Below, piece by piece: positions 33,303 to 45,406 of a stretch of DNA of 64,000 nt (position 1 is the first letter of the stretch; each line of letters starts with the position of its first letter). The notes under the pieces were generated by a model. That model ran no database searches, was not told where the DNA came from, and saw only the letters and a program-made list of their open reading frames with translations. A program made the position numbers and the translations under genes. Source of the stretch: Gymnopus androsaceus JB14 (taxonomy: Eukaryota > Basidiomycota > Agaricomycetes > Agaricales > Omphalotaceae); the NCBI GenBank assembly GCA_009733575.1, contig ML769451.1, positions 186,001 to 250,000 of the forward strand, written 5' to 3'.

Positions 33303-34484
33303 GGGAAACTTCCATATGCATCATCAAGTTGTTCAAGTCCGAGTAAACTTACTGCGCATCCATTACAGCCCATCTTCTCATAGAGCTCAGTCGGGTGGCG
33401 GTGTAAGCGCTCTCGCGCTTACGACTCAACGTACCCGCATACCCGCACTCGGCATACCCGACCTCCGGCATCCGGCACTACTTATAGCTCCCTTCCATAC
33501 ATTACATACGCTAGTCGTTTCTTACCTTCGACTACCATCATCTCCCTATCGTACGATACCTCTCTTCTGCTGTAGACTTTGTCAATACAGCGTGTGCTTA
33601 TCAAGTTGTCCGATTGTGAGTGTCGTCGTATACACGACGTTTACAGGCGGTTCTTCAATTTGTTACAGACTCTATTCGGCAACGTCCTGAATGATGAACT
33701 CTTCCGAGTCGGCACCAAGTGCAGCTATCCAACAAATATGTACTCAACTTATCTGCCTGCCGTCCCTCCGATTCCAGATCCACAAGAGATCTCCTAGTCC
33801 TAGTCCTAGTACTAGTACTTACTGGTAAAAGGTACATATGCATATAGTACAGCGCAATTCAATGCAATCCATCCGTACGTCCGCCCGGCAACAGTTCAAT
33901 CTGACATAACATAGGCTTGTGGCAGGTTGAACCATATGTTCGACAAAGCTGTTAGACTAGACATAGGCTAGACGTAGATTTAATGATCTGCGTAGTATCC
34001 TCCGACTCGGATCACTGCAGTTTTCACATTCATTGTCAACGCTCACACCTGTAGGTAATAGCAGCCGGGCTCACAGCCGCCGCATAGACACGAAGAAGGT
34101 AATACATATTGCAAGTAGCGCTGCCCAGTCTAACAAAAATCCCCCACTCGGCCTAAATCTTCCCCTTCATTGAATTCATAGAATGACAGTCCCGCCGAGA
34201 TAGATCCAAGTACATACAATATTTCTAGGGAGGGTATATATCGCTCAACCCTTTGCTACAACCTCGAGCTCCAACTTGGAGCAATGAAGTCGGGGGCTAT
34301 CAGCATAGGGTCGGGCTTGAAGGACATCTTGAAGGAGGTTTCATCCGCTCCGTGTTAGCGCTGGCAATAAGAAAGGGAAATAGGCGCACGAGGGCTCGAA
34401 GCTCCGAAGGGCTCTACTTCTTTCAAGTATCATCCTCGTGTCCACCTGACTGATCCATCTTGACTCAGTAACACGAAAAAAACG

Positions 34485-34513
34485 AAAAAAAAAAAAAAAA
34501 AAAAAAAAAAAAA
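34485..34513. repeat. Poly(A) tract, 29 bp
   Basis: An uninterrupted run of 29 A, preceded by two shorter A-runs (GAAAAAAACG). It could be the tail of an old retroposed sequence or a simple homopolymer. I could not identify a target-site duplication. Confidence 0.7.
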
Positions 34514-37450
34514 CAAGAATTCACTGCACCGTTACAAAGACTCGGTTTCGGGGAACGTGTAAAACATGTTTTTCTTCGAAGTTTCAAGTTACACCGTAAA
34601 TTGTTCAGGCTCATTGACACTCCTGAGTACATTTACATGGCAGGTTAAGCATGAGGCGTCCTTCAGACACGGAGAACTAAGAAAAGTTGGTTGTGAGTTA
34701 AATTCCTATCTTGACGACACTGAGGGGCAAAGAGAGAATAGAAAATACACCAGCTAAACGTGTTGGATAATTATTCGAGAATTCGGAATGTCTGTATATA
34801 CTTACTCGTGTAAAGCGGCAAGCAACGAGGAAGAAGCATGAGAGATTCATAGACTAATTACTACGTACCTTTCAATCCCTCAGATTCCCAGTGGACCTCG
34901 AAGATACACGTGTAGACCTGCAGGCTGCAGAAATCTAAACAATGGCCGTTATTTACTTCCACTTCCATTTCCCATGAAGCTTGATATATAGGTACCATCT
35001 CACGTGAACAGAAAACGTTGTATACAGACGTTTAGTGGCTCCACTGTGTTGGGCGAACACTTGCGAGTTAAATAAAACTTGAGCTCAGCGTTCTTTACGA
35101 CGGCGTGTTTCTTCTGACGGTCAATTCGACTCGGGGTCGGCTTTCTACTAAAGCCTAGTGCCACTGATGTGATGAAGTCCCAGGTATCTATGCACCATCT
35201 TCGACTCGTTACTGTAAATGCGTATCTAGAGCCTGAGATTGGGTCTTTCAAATGGAAGAGTTACAATTGGCATATTGAGTAAGCTTATTGCATTCCTTAA
35301 GTTGGACATCAATACAGTGCAAATAGATCACCGAGAGGCAACTTGAACGAATGGATACAAGGCAATGTCGATAGGATAGGCGTTCTGCCCAAGTACAAGA
35401 AGCTCTTTAGGTAGCAATTTGATTAGTTAGTGTGAAAGGTATTTACCGAAGGAGTCTTCAGTCTTGACAGTGTTCGGTTACTTGCAGATTGAGACAGCTC
35501 GCGCCGGACGGCGTTCCATGGGGTTTACCGTTTGCGTTTGGTATTCGATGGAGAGATCCCAGTGTATACAATGTGCACTGTATCTTGACGTGAATTGTCC
35601 ATTCAAATTCCGTCGATTAGGTTTTTGAACGCTCGTTCGTGGGAGTGGTACTGATAGAGCTATGCGCCACATGGGCATACTTGGGCATAAATAATGATAA
35701 TGAAAACGAGCGTGTATTCTTGCTACTATCAGCGGACAGTGGAACAGATCGTAGTACTAGTGTAGCTCACCTTGGCCGCCTCCTATCATGATTCGAGTAT
35801 GCTCTTTCGAATGAAGCTAGCCTCGGCTGCATTCAAGTTGAAAGGGACAATATCATGCATTGGGTCTCGACCGCCAACTAGCCTAGTAGTAGTCCCATCA
35901 TTGGCGATGATGACGGGGTCCAGTGACAGTGATACTACAGGTTGAAGTGGTGGATGGTGTAGTGTGGTAAGCGCTAGTAGTGCACTAGTAGACGACTTTA
36001 GAACAATGCATTGAAGATATATCTGATATCATTGAGATGAGGTGGTTGGAGACATTTGCTTGAAATAACTTTCGCGATACCTGGGGGAGATAGAGCGTAC
36101 CAAAAGGTACTTTGAATTTCGAGAGGCCGCAAGGCTGTTTGAATTCCGTGGGTAATCGATTTCGATTTCATTGAGGACCTTCGGACAAGCTTCGGAGGGC
36201 GGCCTAATAGTAAGGGACTGTGAATCTTGGACTATTTTCTGACAAGGTTAGAGTCTGTGAGGTGAATGTGGCATGAGCTCCCATGGTTTTTTATACAAAG
36301 TATGTATATATGTTTTCCTTGACTGGATTTGACTCGTTAAGTTCAGAAGCCACATGCCGATTACCGGCAAGATTTCATGGAACAGAGGGTCGAGTCATGG
36401 CGCTGCATTGACAAGGAGACCCGCGATTCCGAGTAGTACGTTGTCGACCGTCAAAGAGCCTGAGAGAGGCGGAGGTGTCTGTATCCCATGGAGCTTTGAC
36501 CCTCGCCTCGAGGAGCACAAATACAGGCTTGGAACCAACCCGTATCCGAAATCATCGTCTTTCGTACATCCAGTCAGCCAATCAGATTAATTTCGGCATC
36601 CGACTACTCTTGCCCTTATAGACCGAAGGGTTGGGTTGGGGTGCATTTGGTGAGCACCAAAAGAAGGCGTTTAGGCCATCCGGTGGAACGAATCTCGAAA
36701 TCACTTCGAGACGCTGTCAAATCCTGATAGGGTAGGATATGGATAGGAATTCAAACGGAGTCAGCGCCAATGCAGACAATGTTTATGATATCACAATCAT
36801 TTTGATCCTGGGCAAAGCTGTTCATAGAGTCAGAGACAAGTCATTCCAAACGGAGCTCAGTAAATGACTTATGTCGAGGTAAAACCACTTTAGGAAAACA
36901 TAACGTTTATTCTCGGTCTCGGAGAGAGGTCTTCTGACAGAACAAGGAGATTCGAAACCTAACCGGACGGAGGATAGCCCTCACATCAACAGACAGCACA
37001 AAAGCTTTGCGGCGTATACGGACGGACCTGAGCAGATTGCGGTCTGTACTGTTAGATACCGTCGGTCCGCGTTGTGCGCTCGTATTGTGTCCTCGTATTG
37101 TCGTTGGACAATGCAATGCAAGTCCAGGGTTTCAGACGAGGATTCTGAGTACCAAAGCAATGCAGTTTTACCATGGAGATTGAGGCTTCTAAACACACTG
37201 TAGAACACGCATCTCGCGTTTCCCGACCAGAAATAGACATAGATGGAATTTTTCGAGCTCCAGGAAACGACTGTCGACGAATCATGGCCGAGGAATGCGG
37301 ATGCGGAAAGAAAGAACCGAAACAATGGAATGTCGCAGGCTCACGATGATCGAGGCGGCGACTTTTTTTGTATTAGAAATTCTTTTTTCTTTTGTTAGAT
37401 CCCAAATCGGGAGCGCATACAAGATGAGTCTTTTCAATGAACGTATACGC

Positions 37451-37458
37451 TATAAATA
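37451..37458 (+). promoter_or_regulatory. TATA box of the downstream F-box gene
   Basis: TATAAATA lies 90 bp upstream of the ATG at 37541 that I take as the start. It lies downstream of the earlier in-frame ATG at 37424, which argues against using that one. Confidence 0.5.
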
Positions 37459-37540
37459 CGGCTCACAGCTTGTGAGGATGCCCCCGCTTGGTCGATTGGG
37501 CTTGGGCTCTTCTTCTACTACAACAAGCTGTACTTCCACT

Positions 37541-38932
37541 ATGGGCTTTTTCCGCTTCTTCGATTTGTATAACCAGGTTCGTCGTATCCTATCTACAGCT
37601 TTCAACTCGCTAATGCTCTCGTTCCAGCCCACCTCTGAACACAATGTCTCTTTTGACCTAACGATCTCACATCCTGTCCAATCTAAATCTATCCTTCCCA
37701 CTACTCCCCAGCAATCCTACTGCTACGCTTCACGAATACCGCCAGAAATCATTCTGCTCATCTTGGAAAGTGCCTATGACGATGAAGATGTTGAATCGAA
37801 TAACAACAAAGGCATGCTCAGATCTTTTGCGCTAGTCTGTAGAGATTGGGCTCTACCTGCTCAGAAGCTACTCTTCCGGCATGCGTCTCTGAACTCGCTC
37901 GCAGATTATCTCGCTTTCTCGAGTGCGACTAACCGATCCACGGAGCGAGGCCGCGTACTCGGTGACGCTGTTCGCAGCATGCGTGCATCACTCGATCCCA
38001 ATCAGCCTTCCAGCCTTTCCCAGCTTTCCTTTGCCCATGCCGTTACCCTCTGCCCAAATCTACACGCGTTGGATATCAGCTTATACGGCTGTGTTTCTCC
38101 AGGCAATGATATTGTCGGGTCACCGGATACGTTGCGTATGCGGCGGCCTGCACCGTCATTTGACGAGGCTGCGCTTGCGCTTCTCAAGTCTGGACCGAGG
38201 ATTTCTACGTTGCGATTCAGCAATTGGTCAGAGAACCGTCAGTCTATTACACAGTTGCTCAGCGTGTGGACCACGCTCACGACTCTCGTCATTGGTGGCA
38301 CTGCCCCAGAGCTTCCATCTCCCGTATCGGAACCCTTCCCTTGCGCCCTCCAGGAGCTTGGAATCAACTTTCAAACATGCCCATCGGTTGATTTCTTTCG
38401 TTGGCTCTTACACAACTCTATGGACACCCTTTGTGCCCTCGAGGTGGAACGAGAGCCTTCTTCTCCAGATGTTCTCCTCTACCTTATCGACACGCATTGC
38501 GCCACCCTTCAGTCACTCTCTCTACCGACATGTACTCGTGCCACAGCACGTGTAATAGAAAAGTGTACGAGGTTGCACGGGTTTAGCGTCGAGGATGGTG
38601 GTTCGTTTCCTTTAGCGCTGAAGAAACTCTCGTCTCGGGTTGGACATGTAGGGTTTGGTCTAAACAAGGAAATGTCGATGCAGAGTGTTCTGGAAGCGGT
38701 TAAAGCGAATGAGTCCCTGCAGGCTGTGACCGTCAACCTTTGGAATGACGGTAAGCTTCATCGACAGCTACCTTCTTTAAAGATGGCATGCGCTCTCCGT
38801 GGTATTGATTTAAGGATCACTCACGACATTAGAGCTTTCCGAGGTATTGTGGTACGTTGACTTTGTTTCTTCTCATGTTCGACGGAACTAATTTTTGGTT
38901 TGCAGCGAGGCAAGCACATGGCTCAGAAGTAA
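37541..38932 (+). CDS. F-box protein
   Basis: Start at 37541 (MGFFRFFDLYNQVRRIL), chosen from the TATA position. The frame is also open upstream, with ATGs at 37424 and 37479. The F-box-like motif is SRIPPEIILLILESAYDDED...ALVCRDWALPAQKLLFRH. Leucine-rich irregular repeats follow (LHALDISLYG, ISTLRFSNWS, TTLTTLVIGG, LQSLSLPTCTR, VGHVGFGLNKEM). A final intron at 38854-38905 (GTACGT...TGCAG) adds RGKHMAQK and a TAA stop at 38930-38932. The frame is otherwise intact, unlike many neighbours. It is a likely SCF adaptor, third member of its type in the window but not closely similar to the other two. Confidence 0.7.
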
Positions 38933-39694
38933 CACTCCCCTATCCTACAACTTACTTTAACGACTCATCGCTACGCCTGTTATGATGCCTCTTCTGCGAT
39001 TTAGTCGTGGAAGATGCCCAGTACTGTATCATAAAGCTCGACACGACTCCCTCCCGTCTGCCATAACACATGTCTCACTGTATCATACATACTGTTCCCT
39101 GTTCCTCCTGTGCGCGGCCTGTGCGCAGCATCATTATTTGTCTTTTTTTTCACTTCATCTCGTTTGACATTGGACATTCCTTTTGTTCGTGGACTGCACC
39201 CGCTCGCATCACATACTATCTATACAACAATTTCAAGTAACATACCATACCTCATACCGAATTACTACATACCTACTTCCACATATCTATTATCTTAAAG
39301 TTAAGCTTTCGGGGAAGCATTCCTTCCTTACTTACATACCACATAGCCTTTAGTACTTTACCCAAGCGGATAACTATTTTTTGTTCAACCATTTTGAACT
39401 CACTGCCTTGTTCAATGTCTTGTCCTCGGGTTTCCGTTATGTTCCTCGAAGCCCGCGATGGCTAAAGTGCTACAATTATAGCTGCTTGCAAAGTGATAGG
39501 GCCATCGCAAACTCCTACATACGCAGAGGATTTACGTATGCAACAATTTACTGTAACTTGAAGCTTTCTGTGCATTCAGTTGGTCAGGAGAATTATGAAG
39601 GAGTTCATCGTTGCAAATCGGCTGTAGATAGGTGATTTAATTAAATGGTTTAATTTTAAATAAATGAACAATACAATAATACAAATTGGGCAGA

Positions 39695-39710
39695 TTAGGG
39701 TTAGGGTTAG
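39695..39710 (+). repeat. Interstitial telomere-type repeat
   Basis: TTAGGGTTAGGGTTAG, 2.7 units of the canonical fungal telomere repeat, in an AT-rich intergenic stretch (a run of TTAATTAAATGG-type sequence lies just upstream). It is too short to mark a chromosome end. Confidence 0.8.
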
Positions 39711-40035
39711 CGCGCCGAACCGGCAAAGAAAAGAGCCCACCCAGCCAGAGTGGCCGATGTGGGACAGGGAAATATTTAGACGGTGCATAAGCCTGAGCCT
39801 ATACAAGCCGCAGACACCCTTTGTATGGACAAGGTCGCCGTGCTATGAAGGATCTCCACGGCCCACAAACCCGGGTACGTGAAGGGGCCTGTGCCATCAA
39901 GGTAAGTATGAGTTGTTCTGATGCTCGAGCCTCCAATTTATAGTCGAGGGATGCGCACGGACCATGTCGATCACGTTCTATTGGCACCATTCTCGCGTAC
40001 TAATAGCGCTTGGGAGCCAGATCTAACATTCAACC

Positions 40036-41642
40036 ATGACGAGCAAGGCAAGTTGGCAGGCGACATTGAATGAGCTGATTGCTGGTAGCTTTTGGAGGTG
40101 CGGCCCAGGTTCTCGTCGGGCATCCATTGGATACGGTCAAGACTCGTGCACAGATTGCTCCCAGTAAGTAAGAAGCTTGCCTGCAATCTTATGGAGATAC
40201 TGACTTTCGTACAGAGGGAATGTTTGTGAGGATCCAAAAGTCAGAGAACACAAGTCCTCAACCTGAATCTTTATCCATCTAGAAAGGCCCGATGGATATA
40301 ATAGCTCAAACCGTCAGGAAGGAGGGATTCTTCGCATTGTACAAAGGTATGTTCAACGAGCTCGCTCCAGTGTAGAATCACGGTGTAAGTATTTCTCTGC
40401 AGGAATGGCCAGTCCTCTTCTCGGTATAGCAGGAGTCAACTCGTTACTTTTCGCGTCTTATGGCGTTTCAAAAAGGATCGTATCACCCTATGGTCAGCTG
40501 TCATTACCTGAGACATCTCTAGCCGGTGGCATGGCTGGAGCAGCGAACGCTATTCTTTCTAGTCCGGGTGCGTATCCTTTGCAATTCGTTTCCAGTCCTT
40601 ACTTATCTTCTATTCCTACAGTGGAAATGTTCAAGGTTCGAATGCAGGGACAGTACGGAGGAGCTCAAGATAAACGGTTACGTGTTCTGGCTAGAGAGAT
40701 GTGGAGTCAATGGGGATTTAGGAAGGGTGTTATGCGTGGTTACTGGGTGAGTTATCGCGAATCGATACGCAAGATGCTACTAAAAACGTATCCTCTAGGT
40801 CACCGTAGCTCGAGAAATTCCTGCATATGCTGCGTACGTTCCCATATCCCCTACTTCATCCATCTTATTCATCGACTGCCAGATTCTACACCGGTAAGTA
40901 ATGAAAGGCAACGAATATCGCACTTGATTCCATCGTTCTTGCAGCATACGAATTCTCCAAACGCAAATTCACCTCTATATATGGAACTCAACTACCTGTG
41001 TGGGCTTTATTAGCTAGCGGATCGACAGGCGGGGTAAGTGTTGTAATTGACTGCCATGATACACGAATGACGATCGCTGTGTGACAGATTGCCTACTGGT
41101 TACCTTGTTATCCTATAGGTATCTTCGTCCGTTGTTATGATTATCTCTGGCTCTGACGCTGTTATGCTCCTAGACGTTATCAAGTCTCGCATCCAGCTTC
41201 GTGAAACTCCGCCTACGGGTACTCCGATACAGTATATCGCTCGTGAAGCTAGGGCGGTTATAGCTGAGTCTGGAGTGTTAGTTTATGCTTTGTCTTATCT
41301 TGCGCGTATACTGAGAGCCCTTCGACATTTAGGAGAGGACTTTTCAATGGGCTAACACCATCCTGTAAGTCATCACATTATATTGGCCTGGCTTATGCTT
41401 ACCCTTGCACCCTTGCACCCTTGCACCCTTGCCTGCGTTGTATCTATTGCAGTAATACGAAGGTACGCTTGTTGCATATCTCTTACTGCGGCGATAGTAA
41501 CATTATTATTACAGTATACCCGCTGCTGCGAGTACGTTTGCTGCATTCGAGATAGTTCGAGGTTTGCGTTTATTTTTGTAGGCTTCTTGTGGCTTACTGA
41601 CCTTGCTTTCCAGAATACCTCGCCGAATTTACAGGCGTTTGA
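40036..41642 (+). CDS. Mitochondrial carrier family protein (YMC/carnitine carrier-like)
   Basis: A six-helix solute carrier of the inner mitochondrial membrane. All three signature repeats are visible: GHPLDTVKTRAQ (repeat 1), SSPVEMFKVRMQ (repeat 2) and CYPIDVIKSRIQ (repeat 3). ALYKGMASPLLG, RGYWVTVAREIPAYA and FNGLTPSLIRSIPAAASTFA lie between them. The Val-Glu in repeat 2 is typical of the yeast Ymc1/plant BOU branch (glycine or acyl-carnitine transport); the substrate is inferred. About ten short introns are present, and the stop is at 41640-41642 after EYLAEFTGV. One extra T in a T-run near 40094 breaks the frame between LNELIAGS and FGGAAQVLV. A 37-nt intron (40053-40089) would also restore it but removes conserved residues. 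A 5'-leader intron with donor GTAAGT at 39901 is possible. Confidence 0.85.
41401..41432 (+). repeat. Minisatellite in a carrier intron, (ACCCTTGC)4
   Basis: Four perfect copies of ACCCTTGC, located inside the intron of the mitochondrial carrier gene that starts near 41,364 (GTAAGT) and ends with TTGCAG near 41,451. Confidence 0.9.
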
Positions 41643-41920
41643 AGCATCACTTTTAGACTCGGAGATGCTGAGAAGAGCTAGGTTCAGGCCCAGGGATGTA
41701 ATTTAGATTCATGAACTCGACGGGGATTAAGAACGGGTGTAATGTGCCTCTAGATACTTTGTGTATCATTGACTGTAACCTCGCCCATGAAGTTCAAGTT
41801 ACATTAAAGCTTGCTCTTCTCTTTCGACTTCATTTCCAGATGTTTGATCCAACTGAATCTCTCCGTCGGAAATGATTCTTTCCGCGGTTCTAAGCGATAA
41901 GAAAGGAAGAAAGAACGTTG

Positions 41921-42497
41921 TTAGTTCGTCGAATAATCAAAATCGATGGGCGCACTCCAAACATGACCACCGTCTATCGCCGGATTACTGATAATAACCA
42001 CATCGCTCCTTGGTAAGTCTGGAGAGATTCGTAAAAAGAGATTTGAGCCACAGTTTGAGCAGAAGTGTCTGCTTAAAGGCTTTCCAGTCTTGGTATTGGT
42101 GTCTTGGTACCGCTTTAACACGTCTTGGCCCGCTGTTATCGTGAAGGCCTGGATTATGATACCGCAGGCACATCATCAGTTCGAGGGATTGTGAAATTTG
42201 GAAGGTGAATTCGATAGTAGCGAAGACATGATCGTGGCATAATTGCAATGAATGGACGAATGTAAGGTAGTCCATATCAGCAAAAGAATGAAAGAAACCA
42301 AAGAAACCATCACATACCTCTTCCTTAAACCAAACATTCGTCATAAACGCAGACCCACTCGCTTTCTTGCAATTGTCGCAATGGCAAACGAGATAATGGA
42401 ATGGTTCTCCTTTGATTGTAAACCGAACTGACCTGCAGAGGCAGGAGCCATCTCGGATTGTGTCGTTAACAGTGGTCATGATGGCTGAATCGTTCAA
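41921..42497 (-). CDS. GFA/CENP-V-type zinc protein (glutathione-dependent formaldehyde-activating-like)
   Basis: A small two-zinc cytosolic protein of the GFA family. Exon 1 (from 42497, or from the second Met at 42479) has GSCLCRSVRFTI, then HYLVCHCDNCKKASGSAF: the C-x-C and CHC-x2-C-K-x2-SG ligand sets. A 169-nt intron (42149-42317, GTATGT...CCAG), long for this window, joins FKEE to AFTITAGQDVLKRYQDT. Exon 2 carries FCSNCGSNLF, the last C-x2-C. All zinc ligands are present. The frame stops at 41921 after FDYSTN. A further coding-like segment (AERIISDGEIQLDQ) lies at about 41,810-41,880 and may be a last exon. Formaldehyde activation is shown for a few members only, so the function is open. 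Confidence 0.75.
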
Positions 42498-42499
42498 CG

Positions 42500-43130
42500 T
42501 TAACGTTCAGGTTGAATTGAAGGTTACCGAAGACCGGCTCCGGCAAGGTCTTGAGCCGGCGGCCGAGATTGGGGAGATCCACGTGCGCTGAGAGAACTAG
42601 CTTTGACCTCGCGACGCGTCTAGTGCCTAGTTACTTCGTAATTGCATCTCCGATTCAGAAACTAACTTCAACTGGTGCAAGGAAGAGAAATTTGAATGTA
42701 GACCAGATTACTTCTCTTGCTATTACATTGTAAGCTCATTGGCAAGAGTTTTTTGCAACTAATGCTTCGTCAATATGATTTGATACAGCTTGCACAACAG
42801 TGGGCAAACAGTGAGACATTTCTAAGGCTGTAGGGAAGGAAGTATCGAAGCTCACTTTCTATTAATAAAAAGTACGAGCTCAAAGTTCAATTACCTATCT
42901 TGAACCATCGTATCCAGATGCCTAGCAAGCTCTTGGAAAAGAAGCAGCGGGTCCCATGTTTACTCCAAATTTTCAAAAATTACGACGCTGATACTAAGTA
43001 ATTCGAATGCAGGGATCTGGCGGACCGGCCATCTCTGATAATGAACTGTTGGAGCTACCCATTCCAACCGCCCAATGTTTTCCGAATCCCAAATCCTTGA
43101 CACAATCTTCACTAGAAAGTCGCTAGATTT
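42500..43130. other. Intergenic stretch, nothing recognised
   Basis: About 630 bp between two minus-strand genes. It contains GACGCGTC near 42,612 and the upstream region of the GFA gene. No credible frame on either strand. Confidence 0.4.
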
Positions 43131-43138
43131 CCGGCCTC

Positions 43139-43882
43139 CTACGACAAGGGACAATCTTCAGGCCATCCATCAATCTGCCCTCTGAGGAACTCCCAATTCG
43201 CATTCAGATTGTCCCATTTTAGGTATTCGCCTGCACAATAAATTTAAGAGTGAGTAATTTGAATTGGCGGAAAAAAGAGGACTCACTTTGAGGCATAATC
43301 AACCATTCTAAGTTGAGCAAATTAGCCATTCCGCAGGGACGTAGAAAGTGATTTGGAAGAAACATAAACGGGCCATCACCGGGGATTTTTTCCCCGGTGG
43401 ATGGAGTCGTAGCAGCTGAGGATAATAGCTGTAGAAGATTTTTGTGCGACTCCATTTCCCGAGACAAGTTTTTCACTCATTGCATTGGCTGGGGCAAATG
43501 TCGTGAGATCAGATTTGGTTAGTGGCGACGGAATTTTCTCCTCGAGGATGTACAGCTTGTGGCCCATATCAATACTGGAAGAAGAAAAAAAGAAAGAGAT
43601 GGACTCACCATCGGGTACTTTAGAACACTCTTATCACTCGGTGCCATCATAACAAAGGCCTGGTGATACCGCAATCAAGATAAAGAACAACTAGTGCACG
43701 AAATTTCCTTACCACATATGCGGGAGTATTATCAGCTGGAAAGGATTTACGAGAGAAGGCATAGACGCGTGCATAGTTATTAAGAGATGTAAAGACATCT
43801 TCATAAGTAATCCCAGAAGCTGATGGTTCCATCTTCACTACGATCCAGTCTTTCTTGTTATTGCGCGGAGCTGCCTAATGAA
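43139..43882 (-). CDS. Hypothetical protein, orphan, 5' end uncertain
   Basis: The supported exons encode RNNKKDWIVVKMEPSASG, then YEDVFTSLNNYARVYAFSRK and FPADNTPAYV. An intron (GTAAGG...CACCAG) leads to AFVMMAPSDKSVLKYPM, and another to MGHKLYILEEKIPSPL and FLPNHFLRPCGMANLLNLEW. A third intron (43231-43286) leads to EYLKWDNLNANWEFL and GWPEDCPLS, stop at 43139. Phases do not fit at the second intron, and a shift is needed near 43,470. The true start lies upstream of 43,880 and is not resolved. About 230 residues, no signal peptide or membrane helix, no recognised family. The consistent splice signals and Trp/Asn-rich C-terminus suggest a real gene. Confidence 0.4.
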
Positions 43883-44439
43883 GATATAGAGATACCGTCA
43901 AAATTGCGTTCGCGGTAAGAGAAAAAAGCCCACTTCTTATTTGTCATTCTTGGGAGGAAATTGATACCCTAGATGATAGTCAGTGGGAAGGACCAGAATC
44001 AGTCACCAGATAGTGGAAGTCTGTTTGGCTTTCATGTTGCTTTCATGAGGGATATTATAGTTCATGGGCAAGGCTCTGGTGACCATCAGTCCAATGAAAA
44101 AGAATAAAGAGCAAGTAGATTAGGTGAAGGAATCATGAATATCCGAATCGCTATCAGAGATTAGCTCTGAACGGGGGCAAGGCGATAAAGCAGAGGTTTT
44201 TATACAAGAGCAGTTTGAAATTCTTATACCACCCATGGGCCACAAGACCCCAGTTCACTTAGCCTAACAGCCATTGGCTGTATTTGAACCAATTTGAACG
44301 AATTGTGGATTAAATCAGCTGGTTTATTCGAACTAGGTAAAGTAGCTCAGCGCGTACCTTGGTGGTACTATATGTCCAGTTGCAGTACCAGGTAACAAAC
44401 ACGCTTCCCGAGAGCACGGAACCTACATAAACTGAGACC

Positions 44440-44930
44440 TCAATGTCACCCCGCTCGAATTGTTACCAGTTCCTTGGCCATGAGAGGAAGGACGAATCGG
44501 CGCCAGACTCGTTTCGGGAATTGAGAACGGAAGGAATACAACGCACAGAAGAAGGAAGTAACGAGTATTGGAATACTGAATGCCTCCCAACGGCCGCTTC
44601 TTATACTACTCAAGCGGGTCGAGGTGATGAGAGGTACCAGCGCGTGTTGAAAAAGTTCTTTCGTTCTGCATATGTCGACTCTCGAGAAGATAATAACGCG
44701 AATAGAATAATACGCATTCCGACGGACACATTGACACCAATACCTGGGCCTTTTGAAAAGTAAACTGGAGATAGTCGAGCGAAAAATTTTGACCCGCAAT
44801 TGCAACAGAAGTATCTGTTCAAAGAATTTCGGAGCTTGCCAGTGGTACAGTATGTCCGTGTATTCCTTCAACACCTTGGCACGCTGTCGCCTGCATGAAG
44901 AGCGGTACTGCAAATAGTATCAGTATTTCC
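44440..44930 (-). pseudogene. Decayed GFA/CENP-V-like copy
   Basis: The minus strand matches exon 2 of the GFA gene at 41921: an acceptor TTTGCAG near 44,913, TACCGCTC..., VLKEYTDI, and the zinc knuckle FCCNCGSKFFARLSPVY. The pieces lie in different frames and a stop interrupts them. The first zinc-ligand exon was not found upstream. It is a truncated paralog about 2 kb from the intact one. Confidence 0.6.
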
Positions 44931-45406
44931 AATGACGGATTGGAGCAAGGAAAGCGGTAACCGTGTGCATCACTCACGGAATCTTGATACTGCACCATAG
45001 TCTCGGGTTATGTCGCTAGCAAGAGCGAATACCAGCTTTGACTTTCGCGTTTTCGGACCCGGGCCGAGCAGGTCAACTCGCCTGTCCGACTTGCTTAACT
45101 TTCATGTCGCATTTTGGTCGGCGGTTCACGATTCTAGATCTATACTATTTTTCTGAGAGATGATACCTTAGGCCGACTAGGTTTGCGCTACTCACCACAG
45201 GCAATGAAGTTTGATATTGCTGAGCAAGTTCGAGGATTTGGACTGGAGGGCTTGCACGACTTATTCTCGCTGTCGAAACGTTTTATCTTGGCATGACGGG
45301 ACTTACGCCGTACGGTGTCTGATCATTGACGGAATCCTCACTCATCTCCTCTTAACTCTTGGCAGGTTTATCTTTCATCCATCGTCTTCACGATCCACTA
45401 CCATCT

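Larger units (their letters stand above)
31919..37420. other. 5.5-kb gene-poor stretch
   Basis: No frame here has protein-like composition or motifs over more than about 100 codons. I see short features only: an inverted repeat AGTACAG...CTGTACT (32394-32417), a TATA-like TATAAAAG (33295-33302), tandem CCTAGT units (33793-33818), and an A29 run (34485-34513). There are no LTRs, terminal repeats or RNA genes by eye. It could hold non-coding transcripts or very old transposon debris. Confidence 0.5.

Noticed and set aside
36981..37325. Minus-strand frame upstream of the F-box gene as a possible divergent gene.
   Set aside because: No start context, motif or splice partners; composition is not protein-like.
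40053..40089. A 37-nt intron in the mitochondrial carrier that would avoid a frameshift.
   Set aside because: It would delete LNELIAGS, a typical carrier start. An extra T in the adjacent T-run is simpler.
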